Source: Rhizobium deserti (GTDB taxonomy: Bacteria > Pseudomonadota > Alphaproteobacteria > Rhizobiales > Rhizobiaceae). From it: a stretch of DNA of 64,000 nt. The notes under the pieces were generated by a model that worked only from the letters and a program-made list of their open reading frames with translations, was not told where the DNA came from and made no database searches. The translations under genes were made by a program, and so were the position numbers. The stretch spans positions 124,001 to 188,000 of the forward strand of contig NZ_SMTL01000006.1 of NCBI RefSeq assembly GCF_004358025.1, written 5' to 3'. Of this stretch, positions 8,047 to 15,497 are shown piece after piece; position 1 is the first letter of the stretch; every line of letters starts with the position of its first letter.

Positions 8047-8595
8047 ATGAACACTGTTTCAAGTACTGCGCCGATATTGGTCGTCGATCTGCAGACAGGC
8101 ATGCTTGATGGCATTGCCGAGCCAGCTCTCCGCGACGCGGAGGCTTTGGTGGCACGGGTATGTGACATCCTTTCCTGGGCCCGCGAACAGGGCCGGCCTA
8201 TCGCCTTCATCCGCCATGATGGGCCAGCAGGCGATCCTTTGGCGCCTGGACAGCCGGGCTGGCCAGTCTCGCCGGCACTGGGCCAAAGGGAGGAAGAGCC
8301 GACCTTCGGCAAAACGATCGGTGATGCGTTCAGTAATCCGGACCTCGCAGATTGGCTTAGGCGCCTGGACGCGGGCGAGATTGTGCTGGTCGGCGCTCAA
8401 ACCAACTTCTGTATTGCTGCAACACTCAGTGGCGCTCTCGCGGCGGGGCTGAAGGTAACAATCGTGTCGGATGGCCACAGCACGGTGGATCTTCCGGATA
8501 AAAGTGCCGAGCAGATCATTCTGCGCTATAATGCTCAGTTTGCGGAAGCGGGCGCCAGGCTTGTGACTACTGCGCAACTTCTGGCAGGATCGTGA
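8047..8595 (+). CDS. Isochorismatase-family cysteine hydrolase
   Basis: A 182-residue alpha/beta hydrolase of the isochorismatase family. The catalytic triad can be seen: Asp in ILVVDLQTGM, Lys in TFGKTIGDAF and Cys in LVGAQTNFCIAAT. A cis-peptide-like GAQT segment precedes the nucleophile. Members hydrolyse isochorismate, nicotinamide or carbamoyl-type amides; this one has no feature that decides the substrate. The C-terminal VSDGHSTVDL is typical of the small stand-alone hydrolases. The gene follows the terminator at 7947 and seems to be transcribed on its own. Confidence 0.85.
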   Translation: MNTVSSTAPILVVDLQTGMLDGIAEPALRDAEALVARVCDILSWAREQGRPIAFIRHDGPAGDPLAPGQPGWPVSPALGQREEEPTFGKTIGDAFSNPDLADWLRRLDAGEIVLVGAQTNFCIAATLSGALAAGLKVTIVSDGHSTVDLPDKSAEQIILRYNAQFAEAGARLVTTAQLLAGS

Positions 8596-8737
8596 GTACG
8601 ACCTTAAGCGATCTGCTGGCCTCCTCGGCCTTGCCACATACGGAATATGCTCCTTGCCTACCGCCTTGGGCTTGAAAAGACGTCGAGGGCGGTTTAACTA
8701 ACGGGTCGAAACTTAGCACACTAATATTTAGCTTCCG

Positions 8738-9193
8738 ATGGAACTTGAACCGGTCGCTTCCGATTTTCTTGAATCGCTGACCAAGGTCAGCCGCCGGGTT
8801 CGCACTGCCTTCAACCAGCAGGTGACCGCGCATGGCCTGACTTATCCGCGGGCCCGTGCGCTTTTCCGGCTGGCCAAGAAACAGAACATGACCCAGACCG
8901 AACTGGCTCTCGAATTGGAACTGGAACAGGCCACGCTGGTTCGGCTGCTCGATAGGATGGAAGAGAACGGGCTCATCGAGCGTCGATCGGATCCCAGCGA
9001 CCGGAGGGCAAAACTGATCGGCCTCACCGAGCATGGAGAAGAACAGGCGGCCTTTGTACGGTCTCTGGCCGACAAAATCAGGGAGCAGATCTTCGAAGGG
9101 ATTGATCTTGTCGAGCTCCATGGGGCTGTCGGCCTACTGGAAAAGATCGCTGCCAACATCGCAGATCTGGAGGACGTCAATGTCACCGGATGA
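8738..9193 (+). CDS. MarR family transcriptional regulator
   Basis: A 151-residue winged-helix repressor. The recognition region is MTQTELALELELEQATLVRLLDRMEENGLIERR, and the wing is SDPSDRRAKLIGLTEHG, both standard for MarR. The C-terminal helices would form the dimer. The reading frame overlaps the following transporter gene by 14 bases, so the regulator is first gene of a drug-efflux operon. By analogy with the EmrR system it probably represses its own operon and is released by a small ligand. Confidence 0.88.
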   Translation: MELEPVASDFLESLTKVSRRVRTAFNQQVTAHGLTYPRARALFRLAKKQNMTQTELALELELEQATLVRLLDRMEENGLIERRSDPSDRRAKLIGLTEHGEEQAAFVRSLADKIREQIFEGIDLVELHGAVGLLEKIAANIADLEDVNVTG

Positions 9194-10910
9194 ACCTGCA
9201 GCACGCGCGGATGCGGCCGACGCCGAAGAACAGCGGGATCAGAATGCACAAGCCCGGGCAGAACTGGCCCCTGTTGCGCCAGCACCCGCCGCGCCGCCTG
9301 CCTTTGTCCCCAAGCCGCCGCTGATCAGACTGCTCTACGCTATTGCGTCGATCACAGCAGCCGTCATGCAAGGGCTCGGCACCAGCCTGATTTCCGTTAA
9401 TCTGACACAGATTGCGGGACCGCTCGAAGCGACGCAGACCGAGGCTTCGTGGCTGATGGCGGCTTATCTTTTCCCAAATGTCAGCCTCGGCATATTTCTG
9501 TTCAAGGTGCGCACCCAGTACGGGATCCGTAATTTCTGCGAAATCGCCATCATTCCCTATGTGCTGATCAGCTTAGCGCATCTGTGGGTGAGCGATCTCG
9601 GTACTGGTCTTGCCCTTCGGTTCTTTGCCGGTGCCGCGGCTGCACCGATCTCCTCGGTCGCTTTCCTTTATATGCTGGAAATCTTTCCGCCGGAAAAGAA
9701 GTTGAACATCGGCCTCTGCATGGCGCTGATCGGACTGGCGCTATCGACGCCCATTGCCGGGCTCGTCTCCCCTTCCCTGCTCGACATCAATGATCTTCGG
9801 TCGCTCTATCTCCTGGAACTGGGCTTGGCGCTGGTCATTTTCGGCTTCATTTATGCACTGCCACTGACCTCGCCGCCGCGCGCCAAGGTGATCGTCCCTC
9901 TGGATTTCGTCAGTTACGGCCTGCTGGCGATCAGCATGGGTTGCATGGCGATCGTCTTTACCATGGGACGGCTTTATTGGTGGCTGGAAGCCGATTGGTT
10001 GGGTTGGCTGCTAGTGATAGCAATCATGTCCGGCTGCCTGATGACGGTTATCGAGCTTAACCGCAAAAGCAATTTGATCGACATTCGCTGGATCACATCC
10101 AGGGAAATCGTGCATTTCGCCGGCGTTCTTCTGGTTTTTCGGATGCTTCTGACAGAGCAGTCGACGGGTGCCATCAACTTCTTCCGGCAGCTGGGCCTGT
10201 TCAACGAACAATTGACCGGCTTCTACTGGATCCTCCTGGTCGCTAGCGTCGCGTCTGGTTTGTTCTGCGCAATGGTCATGAAGCCGGGCCGCGAATGGGC
10301 AATCCATCTGGTCGCGCTGGTCCTGATCGGCGCCGGCTGTTTCATGGACAGCCATGCCACTGTCCTCACCCGGCCGGAGCAGATGTATATCAGCCAGGCG
10401 ATGATTGCCTTCGGCAGCGGGCTGTTTCTGCCGCCGGCGATGGCGGTAGGCTTTGCGGCGGCGCTCAAGAAAGGCCTGCCATATATCATGAGCTTCCTCG
10501 CCATCTTCATGTTCACCCAGAAAGTCGGGGCATTCATCGGCAGTGCGTTGTTTGGGACCTTCGTGACATGGCGGGAGCAATATCATTCCGCCATCCTGAC
10601 GTCCCGCCTCCTGCCAACCGATCCGCTGGTCGCGGTCCGGATGCAGCAATATATTGCCAGCTACAGCAAGGCGACGAACGACACGGCTCAGAGAGCTCTT
10701 CAAGGGACGACGCTCTTTGCCAAGCAGGTGCAGCAGCAAGCCTATGTGCTTGCCTATAACGATGCTTTCTACGCGACCTTTCTGGTTGCTGTCGGAGCCA
10801 TTGCAATCCTGCTGATCAACGTTTCCTGGAGCAATCGCCACCGTTTCATCGAGCGCTTAGCCTTCGGGTCAAAGGCCGCTCAATCCGAACAACTATCAAC
10901 CCAACACTGA
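9180..10910 (+). CDS. DHA2-type MFS efflux permease
   Basis: A 576-residue membrane protein with a proline/alanine-rich cytoplasmic N-terminus (about 50 residues) and about 14 hydrophobic segments. The first membrane helices carry GLGTSLISVNLTQIAGPLEATQTEASWLMAAYLFPNVS, split here over two runs, which is like the start of EmrB-type transporters. RFFAGAAAAPISSVAFLYML resembles motif C. It is expected to pump drugs or other hydrophobic compounds together with the membrane-fusion protein encoded next. The ATG at 9180 lies inside the end of the MarR gene; longer in-frame extensions cover the MarR gene and are not real. Confidence 0.85.
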   Translation: MSPDEPAARADAADAEEQRDQNAQARAELAPVAPAPAAPPAFVPKPPLIRLLYAIASITAAVMQGLGTSLISVNLTQIAGPLEATQTEASWLMAAYLFPNVSLGIFLFKVRTQYGIRNFCEIAIIPYVLISLAHLWVSDLGTGLALRFFAGAAAAPISSVAFLYMLEIFPPEKKLNIGLCMALIGLALSTPIAGLVSPSLLDINDLRSLYLLELGLALVIFGFIYALPLTSPPRAKVIVPLDFVSYGLLAISMGCMAIVFTMGRLYWWLEADWLGWLLVIAIMSGCLMTVIELNRKSNLIDIRWITSREIVHFAGVLLVFRMLLTEQSTGAINFFRQLGLFNEQLTGFYWILLVASVASGLFCAMVMKPGREWAIHLVALVLIGAGCFMDSHATVLTRPEQMYISQAMIAFGSGLFLPPAMAVGFAAALKKGLPYIMSFLAIFMFTQKVGAFIGSALFGTFVTWREQYHSAILTSRLLPTDPLVAVRMQQYIASYSKATNDTAQRALQGTTLFAKQVQQQAYVLAYNDAFYATFLVAVGAIAILLINVSWSNRHRFIERLAFGSKAAQSEQLSTQH

Positions 10911-10920
10911 TTTGAAGCCC

Positions 10921-11991
10921 ATGAACTCGCTGTTTCGCTCCGCTGCCACCTATATCGCCCTTGTCGTCGGCCTCGCCGGCATTCTCGTGGTCCTTTACGC
11001 GTGGAACCTTCCGCCCTTTCGCGGCTCGGTGCAGATGACCAATGACGCCTATGTGCGGGGTCAGGTGACCTTGCTCAGCCCGCAACTGGCCGGTTATCTG
11101 GTCGAGGTTCCGGTCCAGGATTACCAGAAGGTCAAGAAGGGAGACCTGATCGTCCGGATCGACGACCGCATCTACCGCCAGAAGCTGGAACAGGCCAAGG
11201 CGACCCTTGCGACAGCCGAAGCCTCCCTTGCGAACTCGGAGCAAAGCCGCAAATCGGCCGAAGCTAAGATCGTGTCAGCCAAGGCAGCCGTTGAGAGCGC
11301 GAATGCGGCTTTCAACGCTTCAAGAACGGCTTATGAGCGGACCGAAGCTCTCTTAAGAAGTAATATCTCGACGCAAAGCGAGGCTGAGAAGAACAAGGCT
11401 GCACTGGATCAGGCCCAGGCTGCGGTGCATCAGGCAGAAGCAGCCGAGCTCGTGTCCGAACAGGACCTAAACACGATCATTGTCAGCCGCAGGTCGCTAG
11501 AAGCCACTGTCGAGAGCGCCAAGGCAGCGGTCGAACTGGCTGACATCGACCTCCAGAATACCAATGTCACCGCGCCGCAGGATGGTACGCTTGGTGAGGT
11601 CACTGGCCGGATTGGGCAATATGTCTCGATCGGAAGCCAGATCGCCTCGATAGTCCCGGATCACGTCTGGGTCGTCGCCAATTTCAAGGAAGGCCAGGTG
11701 GACGGGATGCTGCCGGGCCAAAGAGTGACCTTCACGGTCGATGCGCTGGGACACCGCCAGTTCACCGGCTTTATTGAACGATTTGCGCCCGCGACAGGCT
11801 CGGAATTCTCCGTTATCCGATCGGACAACGCGACCGGCAACTTCACCAAGGTTGCGCAACGCATTCCTGTCCGGATCGCCATCGATCCGCAACAGCAACT
11901 GATGGACAGCCTCGTGCCCGGCATGTCGGTTGTTGCAAGCGTCGATCTTGCCCAGAAGGGCACGGCGCTGGCCGGTGCGGAAGCGAAGTAG
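10921..11991 (+). CDS. HlyD/EmrA-type membrane fusion protein
   Basis: A 356-residue periplasmic adaptor with one N-terminal membrane helix (TYIALVVGLAGILVVLYAW). A lipoyl-like half (MTNDAYVRGQVTLLSPQLAG, YLVEVPVQDYQKVKKGDLIV) is followed by a long alpha-helical hairpin rich in Ala, Glu and Lys. The second lipoyl half (NTNVTAPQDGTLGEV) and a beta-barrel with PGQRVTFTVDALG come after. It should link the inner-membrane permease encoded just upstream to an outer-membrane channel, which is not encoded here. ATG 10921 is preferred; a TTG at 10912, two bases after the permease stop, is possible. Confidence 0.88.
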   Translation: MNSLFRSAATYIALVVGLAGILVVLYAWNLPPFRGSVQMTNDAYVRGQVTLLSPQLAGYLVEVPVQDYQKVKKGDLIVRIDDRIYRQKLEQAKATLATAEASLANSEQSRKSAEAKIVSAKAAVESANAAFNASRTAYERTEALLRSNISTQSEAEKNKAALDQAQAAVHQAEAAELVSEQDLNTIIVSRRSLEATVESAKAAVELADIDLQNTNVTAPQDGTLGEVTGRIGQYVSIGSQIASIVPDHVWVVANFKEGQVDGMLPGQRVTFTVDALGHRQFTGFIERFAPATGSEFSVIRSDNATGNFTKVAQRIPVRIAIDPQQQLMDSLVPGMSVVASVDLAQKGTALAGAEAK

Positions 11992-11999
11992 GCACGAGC

Positions 12000-12019
12000 C
12001 TCACCGAGCATCCGGTGAG
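12000..12019. terminator. Hairpin between convergent genes
   Basis: A 7-base stem (CTCACCG / CGGTGAG) with a 6-base loop lies between the 3' ends of the HlyD gene (+) and the GH25 gene (-). It can serve both strands. There is no strong T run, so this is a moderate call. Confidence 0.45.
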
Positions 12020-12029
12020 ACTTCCCTGC

Positions 12030-13067
12030 TCAGCCTGCCTGTGCCAGCCAATTGTGCCAGTCGCCCTCGCTGCCGTGGAAAACGTTGAGGTCGATCTTGC
12101 CTTCAACTCCTTGCGTCAGGCCAGAACCGGAATACTGCCAGAAGACCCATTTGCGCCCAGGATAGACATTGGCCGGGTGCTGCGCAACTGCTCGCAGCCA
12201 GAAGGGATAGCGGAGGAATTCGCCATCCAAATTATCGCTGTAGAAGTCGGGGGCTGTATAGATGATTGGCCGCTTGCCGTAATGCTTCTCCAGCTTGTCC
12301 ATGAAGACCTGCATCTTTTCCAGGATGCGTGCCCGCGACAGCCGGACCTTGCAACTGGATTCGCCATTGTATTCCACGTCGATAACCGGTGGCAGAGCGT
12401 CCGGATCGCGTGGGACATTGCGAATGAACCAGTCAGCTTGTTCACCGGCTGTCCGGCACCAGTAGAAGAAGTGGTAGGCGCCCCGCTTGACGCCGGCTTC
12501 CTTGGCCTTACGCCAATTGGTCCTGAACATTGGATCGAGGTGGTCACCGCCGTCCGTGGCCTTGATGTAAGCAAAGTTGGCGCCCTGCGTCCTCAGCCGC
12601 GCCCAGTCGATATCGCCTTGCCAGCGGGATACGTCGACGCCGTGGACGGCGAGCTTTCGCGGTGAGACCCGTCCGAAATTGATTGGCTTTGCATCCCGGA
12701 ATCGATGTCCGTAGATCTGCGCGCGCCCGGTATTTCGAGGCACCGGCTCGATCCGATCGGGCATCGCCGGTCGCAGCGCCGCAATCGGGCGTTCGGTGGG
12801 AAGCGGCATCCCGACCGTCGTGGCCATTCCATCAAAGGCGTGCGGTTGAGGCATGGCCCCATTCCACGCAAGAGCTTCTTGCTGGGGATTAGCTGAAGGC
12901 GCGCCGACATCCGCTGCCGGCACGGGCGCTATCGACGAAGTCGCGAGACGCGTTGTCTTAGACGTTGCTGGTGCGGCCGCCGCCGCTGTTTCGGTGCTTG
13001 CATTTGACGTGCAGCCGGCCAGGGAAAGGCAGCCAAGCACGACCAGCGGAATAGCCAAGATACGCAT
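12030..13067 (-). CDS. GH25 lysozyme-like lipoprotein
   Basis: A 345-residue protein with a lipoprotein signal (ILAIPLVVLGCLSLAGC, lipobox LAGC). A low-complexity linker rich in Ala and Pro runs to about residue 140. The catalytic domain is a family 25 glycoside hydrolase: VHGVDVSRWQGDIDWARL holds the first Asp, and PPVIDVEYNGES holds the Asp and Glu pair of the active site. FWQYSGSG and DLNVFHGS close the barrel. The family cleaves the MurNAc-GlcNAc bond of peptidoglycan. Here it would be anchored in the outer or inner membrane and act on the cell's own wall. The ATG at 13067 starts the signal; the frame is open 11 codons further. Confidence 0.87.
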   Translation of the reverse strand: MRILAIPLVVLGCLSLAGCTSNASTETAAAAAPATSKTTRLATSSIAPVPAADVGAPSANPQQEALAWNGAMPQPHAFDGMATTVGMPLPTERPIAALRPAMPDRIEPVPRNTGRAQIYGHRFRDAKPINFGRVSPRKLAVHGVDVSRWQGDIDWARLRTQGANFAYIKATDGGDHLDPMFRTNWRKAKEAGVKRGAYHFFYWCRTAGEQADWFIRNVPRDPDALPPVIDVEYNGESSCKVRLSRARILEKMQVFMDKLEKHYGKRPIIYTAPDFYSDNLDGEFLRYPFWLRAVAQHPANVYPGRKWVFWQYSGSGLTQGVEGKIDLNVFHGSEGDWHNWLAQAG

Positions 13068-13276
13068 GAGACCCCGTACGCAAACACAAAAAAGGGGCAA
13101 CTCTGCTGATCGGCAGGCAGAATTGCTAACGGGATCTTACCGCCAAAAGCTGAATGCAATCTTTACAAACCCATCGTCGTGCCGGGTCGCCGAGGAAAGC
13201 ACAGACGAATGAAGCCCTCCCGGCAGGTCGCAGGAAGGGCCTCGTGTGTGGCGAAATCTGTGACGCAACAGCAGTA

Positions 13277-13492
13277 TCAATGAGCGGGACGCGATCCGCC
13301 GCCCTTGCTTTTGCTTTCATGGGTATGGTGGCTGTCCTTTTCGCCGCCGCCACCTGATACGCTGCTCCTAGCGCGCGAATCCGAGTCATCCGAACCTGGC
13401 TTCCTGAGGTCGAGCGGCGCTTTTGCATTCTGCTTGCTCGAGCCCGGTCCACCCTGACGGATGCTAGCAGGCGTTTTCTGTGAAGTAGACAT
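13277..13492 (-). CDS. Small hydrophilic protein, unknown
   Basis: A 71-residue protein made almost only of Ser, Lys, Gly, Asp and His (for example KAPLDLRKPGSDDSDSRARS and GGGGEKDSHHTHESKSKGGG). It has no signal peptide and is predicted to be disordered. It follows another small hydrophilic gene 9 bases upstream on the same strand, and the two probably form an operon. Such pairs occur in rhizobia and are often assumed to be stress-related, but there is no direct evidence. Its AGCTTTCC-side leader contains GGAGCTTTCC, a weak ribosome site. Confidence 0.5.
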   Translation of the reverse strand: MSTSQKTPASIRQGGPGSSKQNAKAPLDLRKPGSDDSDSRARSSVSGGGGEKDSHHTHESKSKGGGSRPAH

Positions 13493-13501
13493 GGAAAGCT
13501 C

Positions 13502-13687
13502 CTATCTGTCTTGCTGATAACCCTGGTTAGTCGTGTTGACTTTGCTGTTGCCCTGTTGGCCCTGCTTGTCGAAGTTCACGGTCGCGGGATCACTGCCCCG
13601 CTCGTTGCCGGCGTCCGCCTTTGCAGGTTCGCCAGGTCCCTTGGGGCTACGGTTCTCGTCCGGAACGGGAGGAAGTCTGCTGTTCAT
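13502..13687 (-). CDS. Small hydrophilic protein, unknown
   Basis: A 61-residue protein starting MNSRLPPVPDENRSPKGPGE and rich in Asn, Gln, Gly and Lys (QGQQGNSKVNTTNQGYQQDR at the end). The ATG at 13687 has a strong GAGGAG ribosome site 6 bases upstream, which supports real translation. No domain can be named; the composition points to an intrinsically disordered protein. It is transcribed together with the gene at 13277 and away from the alpha-glucosidase gene at 13809. Confidence 0.55.
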   Translation of the reverse strand: MNSRLPPVPDENRSPKGPGEPAKADAGNERGSDPATVNFDKQGQQGNSKVNTTNQGYQQDR

Positions 13688-13808
13688 GATATGCTCCTCT
13701 TCATGTGTTTCCCCTTTGCTAACCGCCGAGATGGGCGCCGGTTCCCTCGATTTCAGGAACCGTAGAAAGGCTCTGACGTTCCCCAATCAAAATGCCCCAG
13801 GAGAACCT

Positions 13809-15497
13809 ATGGATCAGCTGAGCAAGGAGGTCCGGTCGGACACGGCCCGCGGGACGGAGCGCAAATGGTGGCATAGCGCGACCGTTTACCAGATCTATCC
13901 CCGCAGCTTTTGCGATTCGAACGGCGATGGCATTGGCGACATACCAGGCATTACCGGCAAGCTGGATTACCTGAAGTCTCTCGGCATTGACGTGATCTGG
14001 CTTTCGCCGATCTACAAGTCGCCGATGGACGACAACGGTTATGATATTTCCGATTATCAGGATATCGCACCGGAATTCGGAACGATTGCCGATTTCGAGC
14101 AACTGGTTGCAGAAGCACGTAATCGTGGCATGGGCATCGTGCTCGATCTCGTCGTCAATCACACGTCGGATGAGCATCCTTGGTTCATCCAGTCCCGCAA
14201 AGGCCCAGGAAATCCGTTTCGCGACTTCTATGTCTGGCGCAAGCCGGCAGAGGATGGCGGTCCGCCCAATGGCCTGATGTCGTCCTTCGGCGGCCCCGCA
14301 TGGACGCTGGATCCGGAAACCGGCGAATATTACCTGCATCTCTTCTCGCGCCGCCAGCCAGATCTCAACTGGGAAAATCCAAGCGTCCGCAAGGAAATCT
14401 ACAAGATGATGAACTGGTGGCTGGAGCGCGGCATTGCCGGCTTCCGCATGGATGTCATCGACTATATCGGCAAGCAGGTTGACCGGGAGATCATTCATGA
14501 CGGTCCGCACCTGCACGATTATCTTCAGGAGATGAACCGTCAGACCTTTGGCAGCCGCGATATTCTCACTGTCGGGGAGTGCTGGAGTGCCACCCCCGGC
14601 TCGGCGCTTCTTTATTCAGGCCGAGATCGGCAAGAGCTCTCCATGGTCTTTCAGTTCGAACATGTGACCCAGCAATGGGACGAGACCTATGGCAAGTGGC
14701 GTTCCAAGCCGTTTGATCTGGTGAAGCTGAAATCGGTTCTGAGCAAATGGCAATACGCCTTAGCGGAGGACGGCTGGAACGCCTTGTTCTGGGGTAATCA
14801 CGATCTGCCGCGGGCGCTTTCAAAATACGGAGATGCGACTGGCTATCCGGTCGTATCGGGAAAGATGCTGGCCACCGCCCTGCACCTGATGAAAGGAACG
14901 CCTTTCGTTTATCAGGGCGAGGAGATCGGCATGACCAATGTGCCGTTCACCAAGATCGAGCAATACCGTGACATCGAGACGTTGAACATGCATCAACTGC
15001 ATCTGGATGCCGGTCTGTCGCCGGAGGATTTCATCAAGGGCGCCAATGAGAATGGCCGCGACAATGCCCGCACGCCGATGCAGTGGAGTGCGGCGCCCTA
15101 TGGCGGCTTTTCAACCGGTACACCGTGGATCGAGGTTAATCCGAACTATTCCCGGGTCAACGCCCAAGCTGCGATGACCGATGAGGGCTCGATCTGGAAC
15201 CACTACCGCAAGCTTATCGCACTTCGTAAAGCCCACCCCATCGTGATTTACGGGCTCTACCAGTCATGGCTCGACCAACATCCGGACGTGATGGTTTATA
15301 CCCGCACGCTCGGCCCGGATCGTATGGTGGTCGTTGCCAATTTCAGCCAGCACCAGGTCACGCTGACGATTCCCGACGAACTGAACATCACCGGCGAATG
15401 CCTGATCAGCAATTACAAGCCAGTAGAAAGCTTGAACGGGACGATCGGCCTCGAACCTTACGAGGCATTTGCGATCCTGGCAAAGGCGTCAGGTTGA
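13809..15497 (+). CDS. GH13 alpha-glucosidase
   Basis: A 562-residue alpha-amylase superfamily enzyme. The four conserved regions are visible: region I DLVVNHTSDEHPWF, region II GFRMDVIDYIGK with the nucleophile Asp, region III LTVGECWSATPG with the acid/base Glu, and region IV FWGNHDLPRALSKYG with the third Asp. YQIYPRSFCDSNGDGIGD at the start is typical of oligo-1,6-glucosidase and alpha-glucosidase types. It should hydrolyse maltose-, sucrose- or isomaltose-like sugars in the cytoplasm, as no signal peptide is present. The ATG at 13809 has AGGAG upstream. Its end overlaps the convergent ATPase gene by 40 bases. Confidence 0.9.
   Translation: MDQLSKEVRSDTARGTERKWWHSATVYQIYPRSFCDSNGDGIGDIPGITGKLDYLKSLGIDVIWLSPIYKSPMDDNGYDISDYQDIAPEFGTIADFEQLVAEARNRGMGIVLDLVVNHTSDEHPWFIQSRKGPGNPFRDFYVWRKPAEDGGPPNGLMSSFGGPAWTLDPETGEYYLHLFSRRQPDLNWENPSVRKEIYKMMNWWLERGIAGFRMDVIDYIGKQVDREIIHDGPHLHDYLQEMNRQTFGSRDILTVGECWSATPGSALLYSGRDRQELSMVFQFEHVTQQWDETYGKWRSKPFDLVKLKSVLSKWQYALAEDGWNALFWGNHDLPRALSKYGDATGYPVVSGKMLATALHLMKGTPFVYQGEEIGMTNVPFTKIEQYRDIETLNMHQLHLDAGLSPEDFIKGANENGRDNARTPMQWSAAPYGGFSTGTPWIEVNPNYSRVNAQAAMTDEGSIWNHYRKLIALRKAHPIVIYGLYQSWLDQHPDVMVYTRTLGPDRMVVVANFSQHQVTLTIPDELNITGECLISNYKPVESLNGTIGLEPYEAFAILAKASG

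Noticed and set aside
9033-9179. N-terminal extension of the DHA2 permease
   Set aside because: The extra residues are the MarR gene read in another frame; the permease starts at the ATG in the 14-base overlap.
13211-13241. Terminator for the small hydrophilic genes
   Set aside because: A stem of GCCCT(T)CC with GGGAGGGC can form on the minus strand, but the loop is long and the T run poor.
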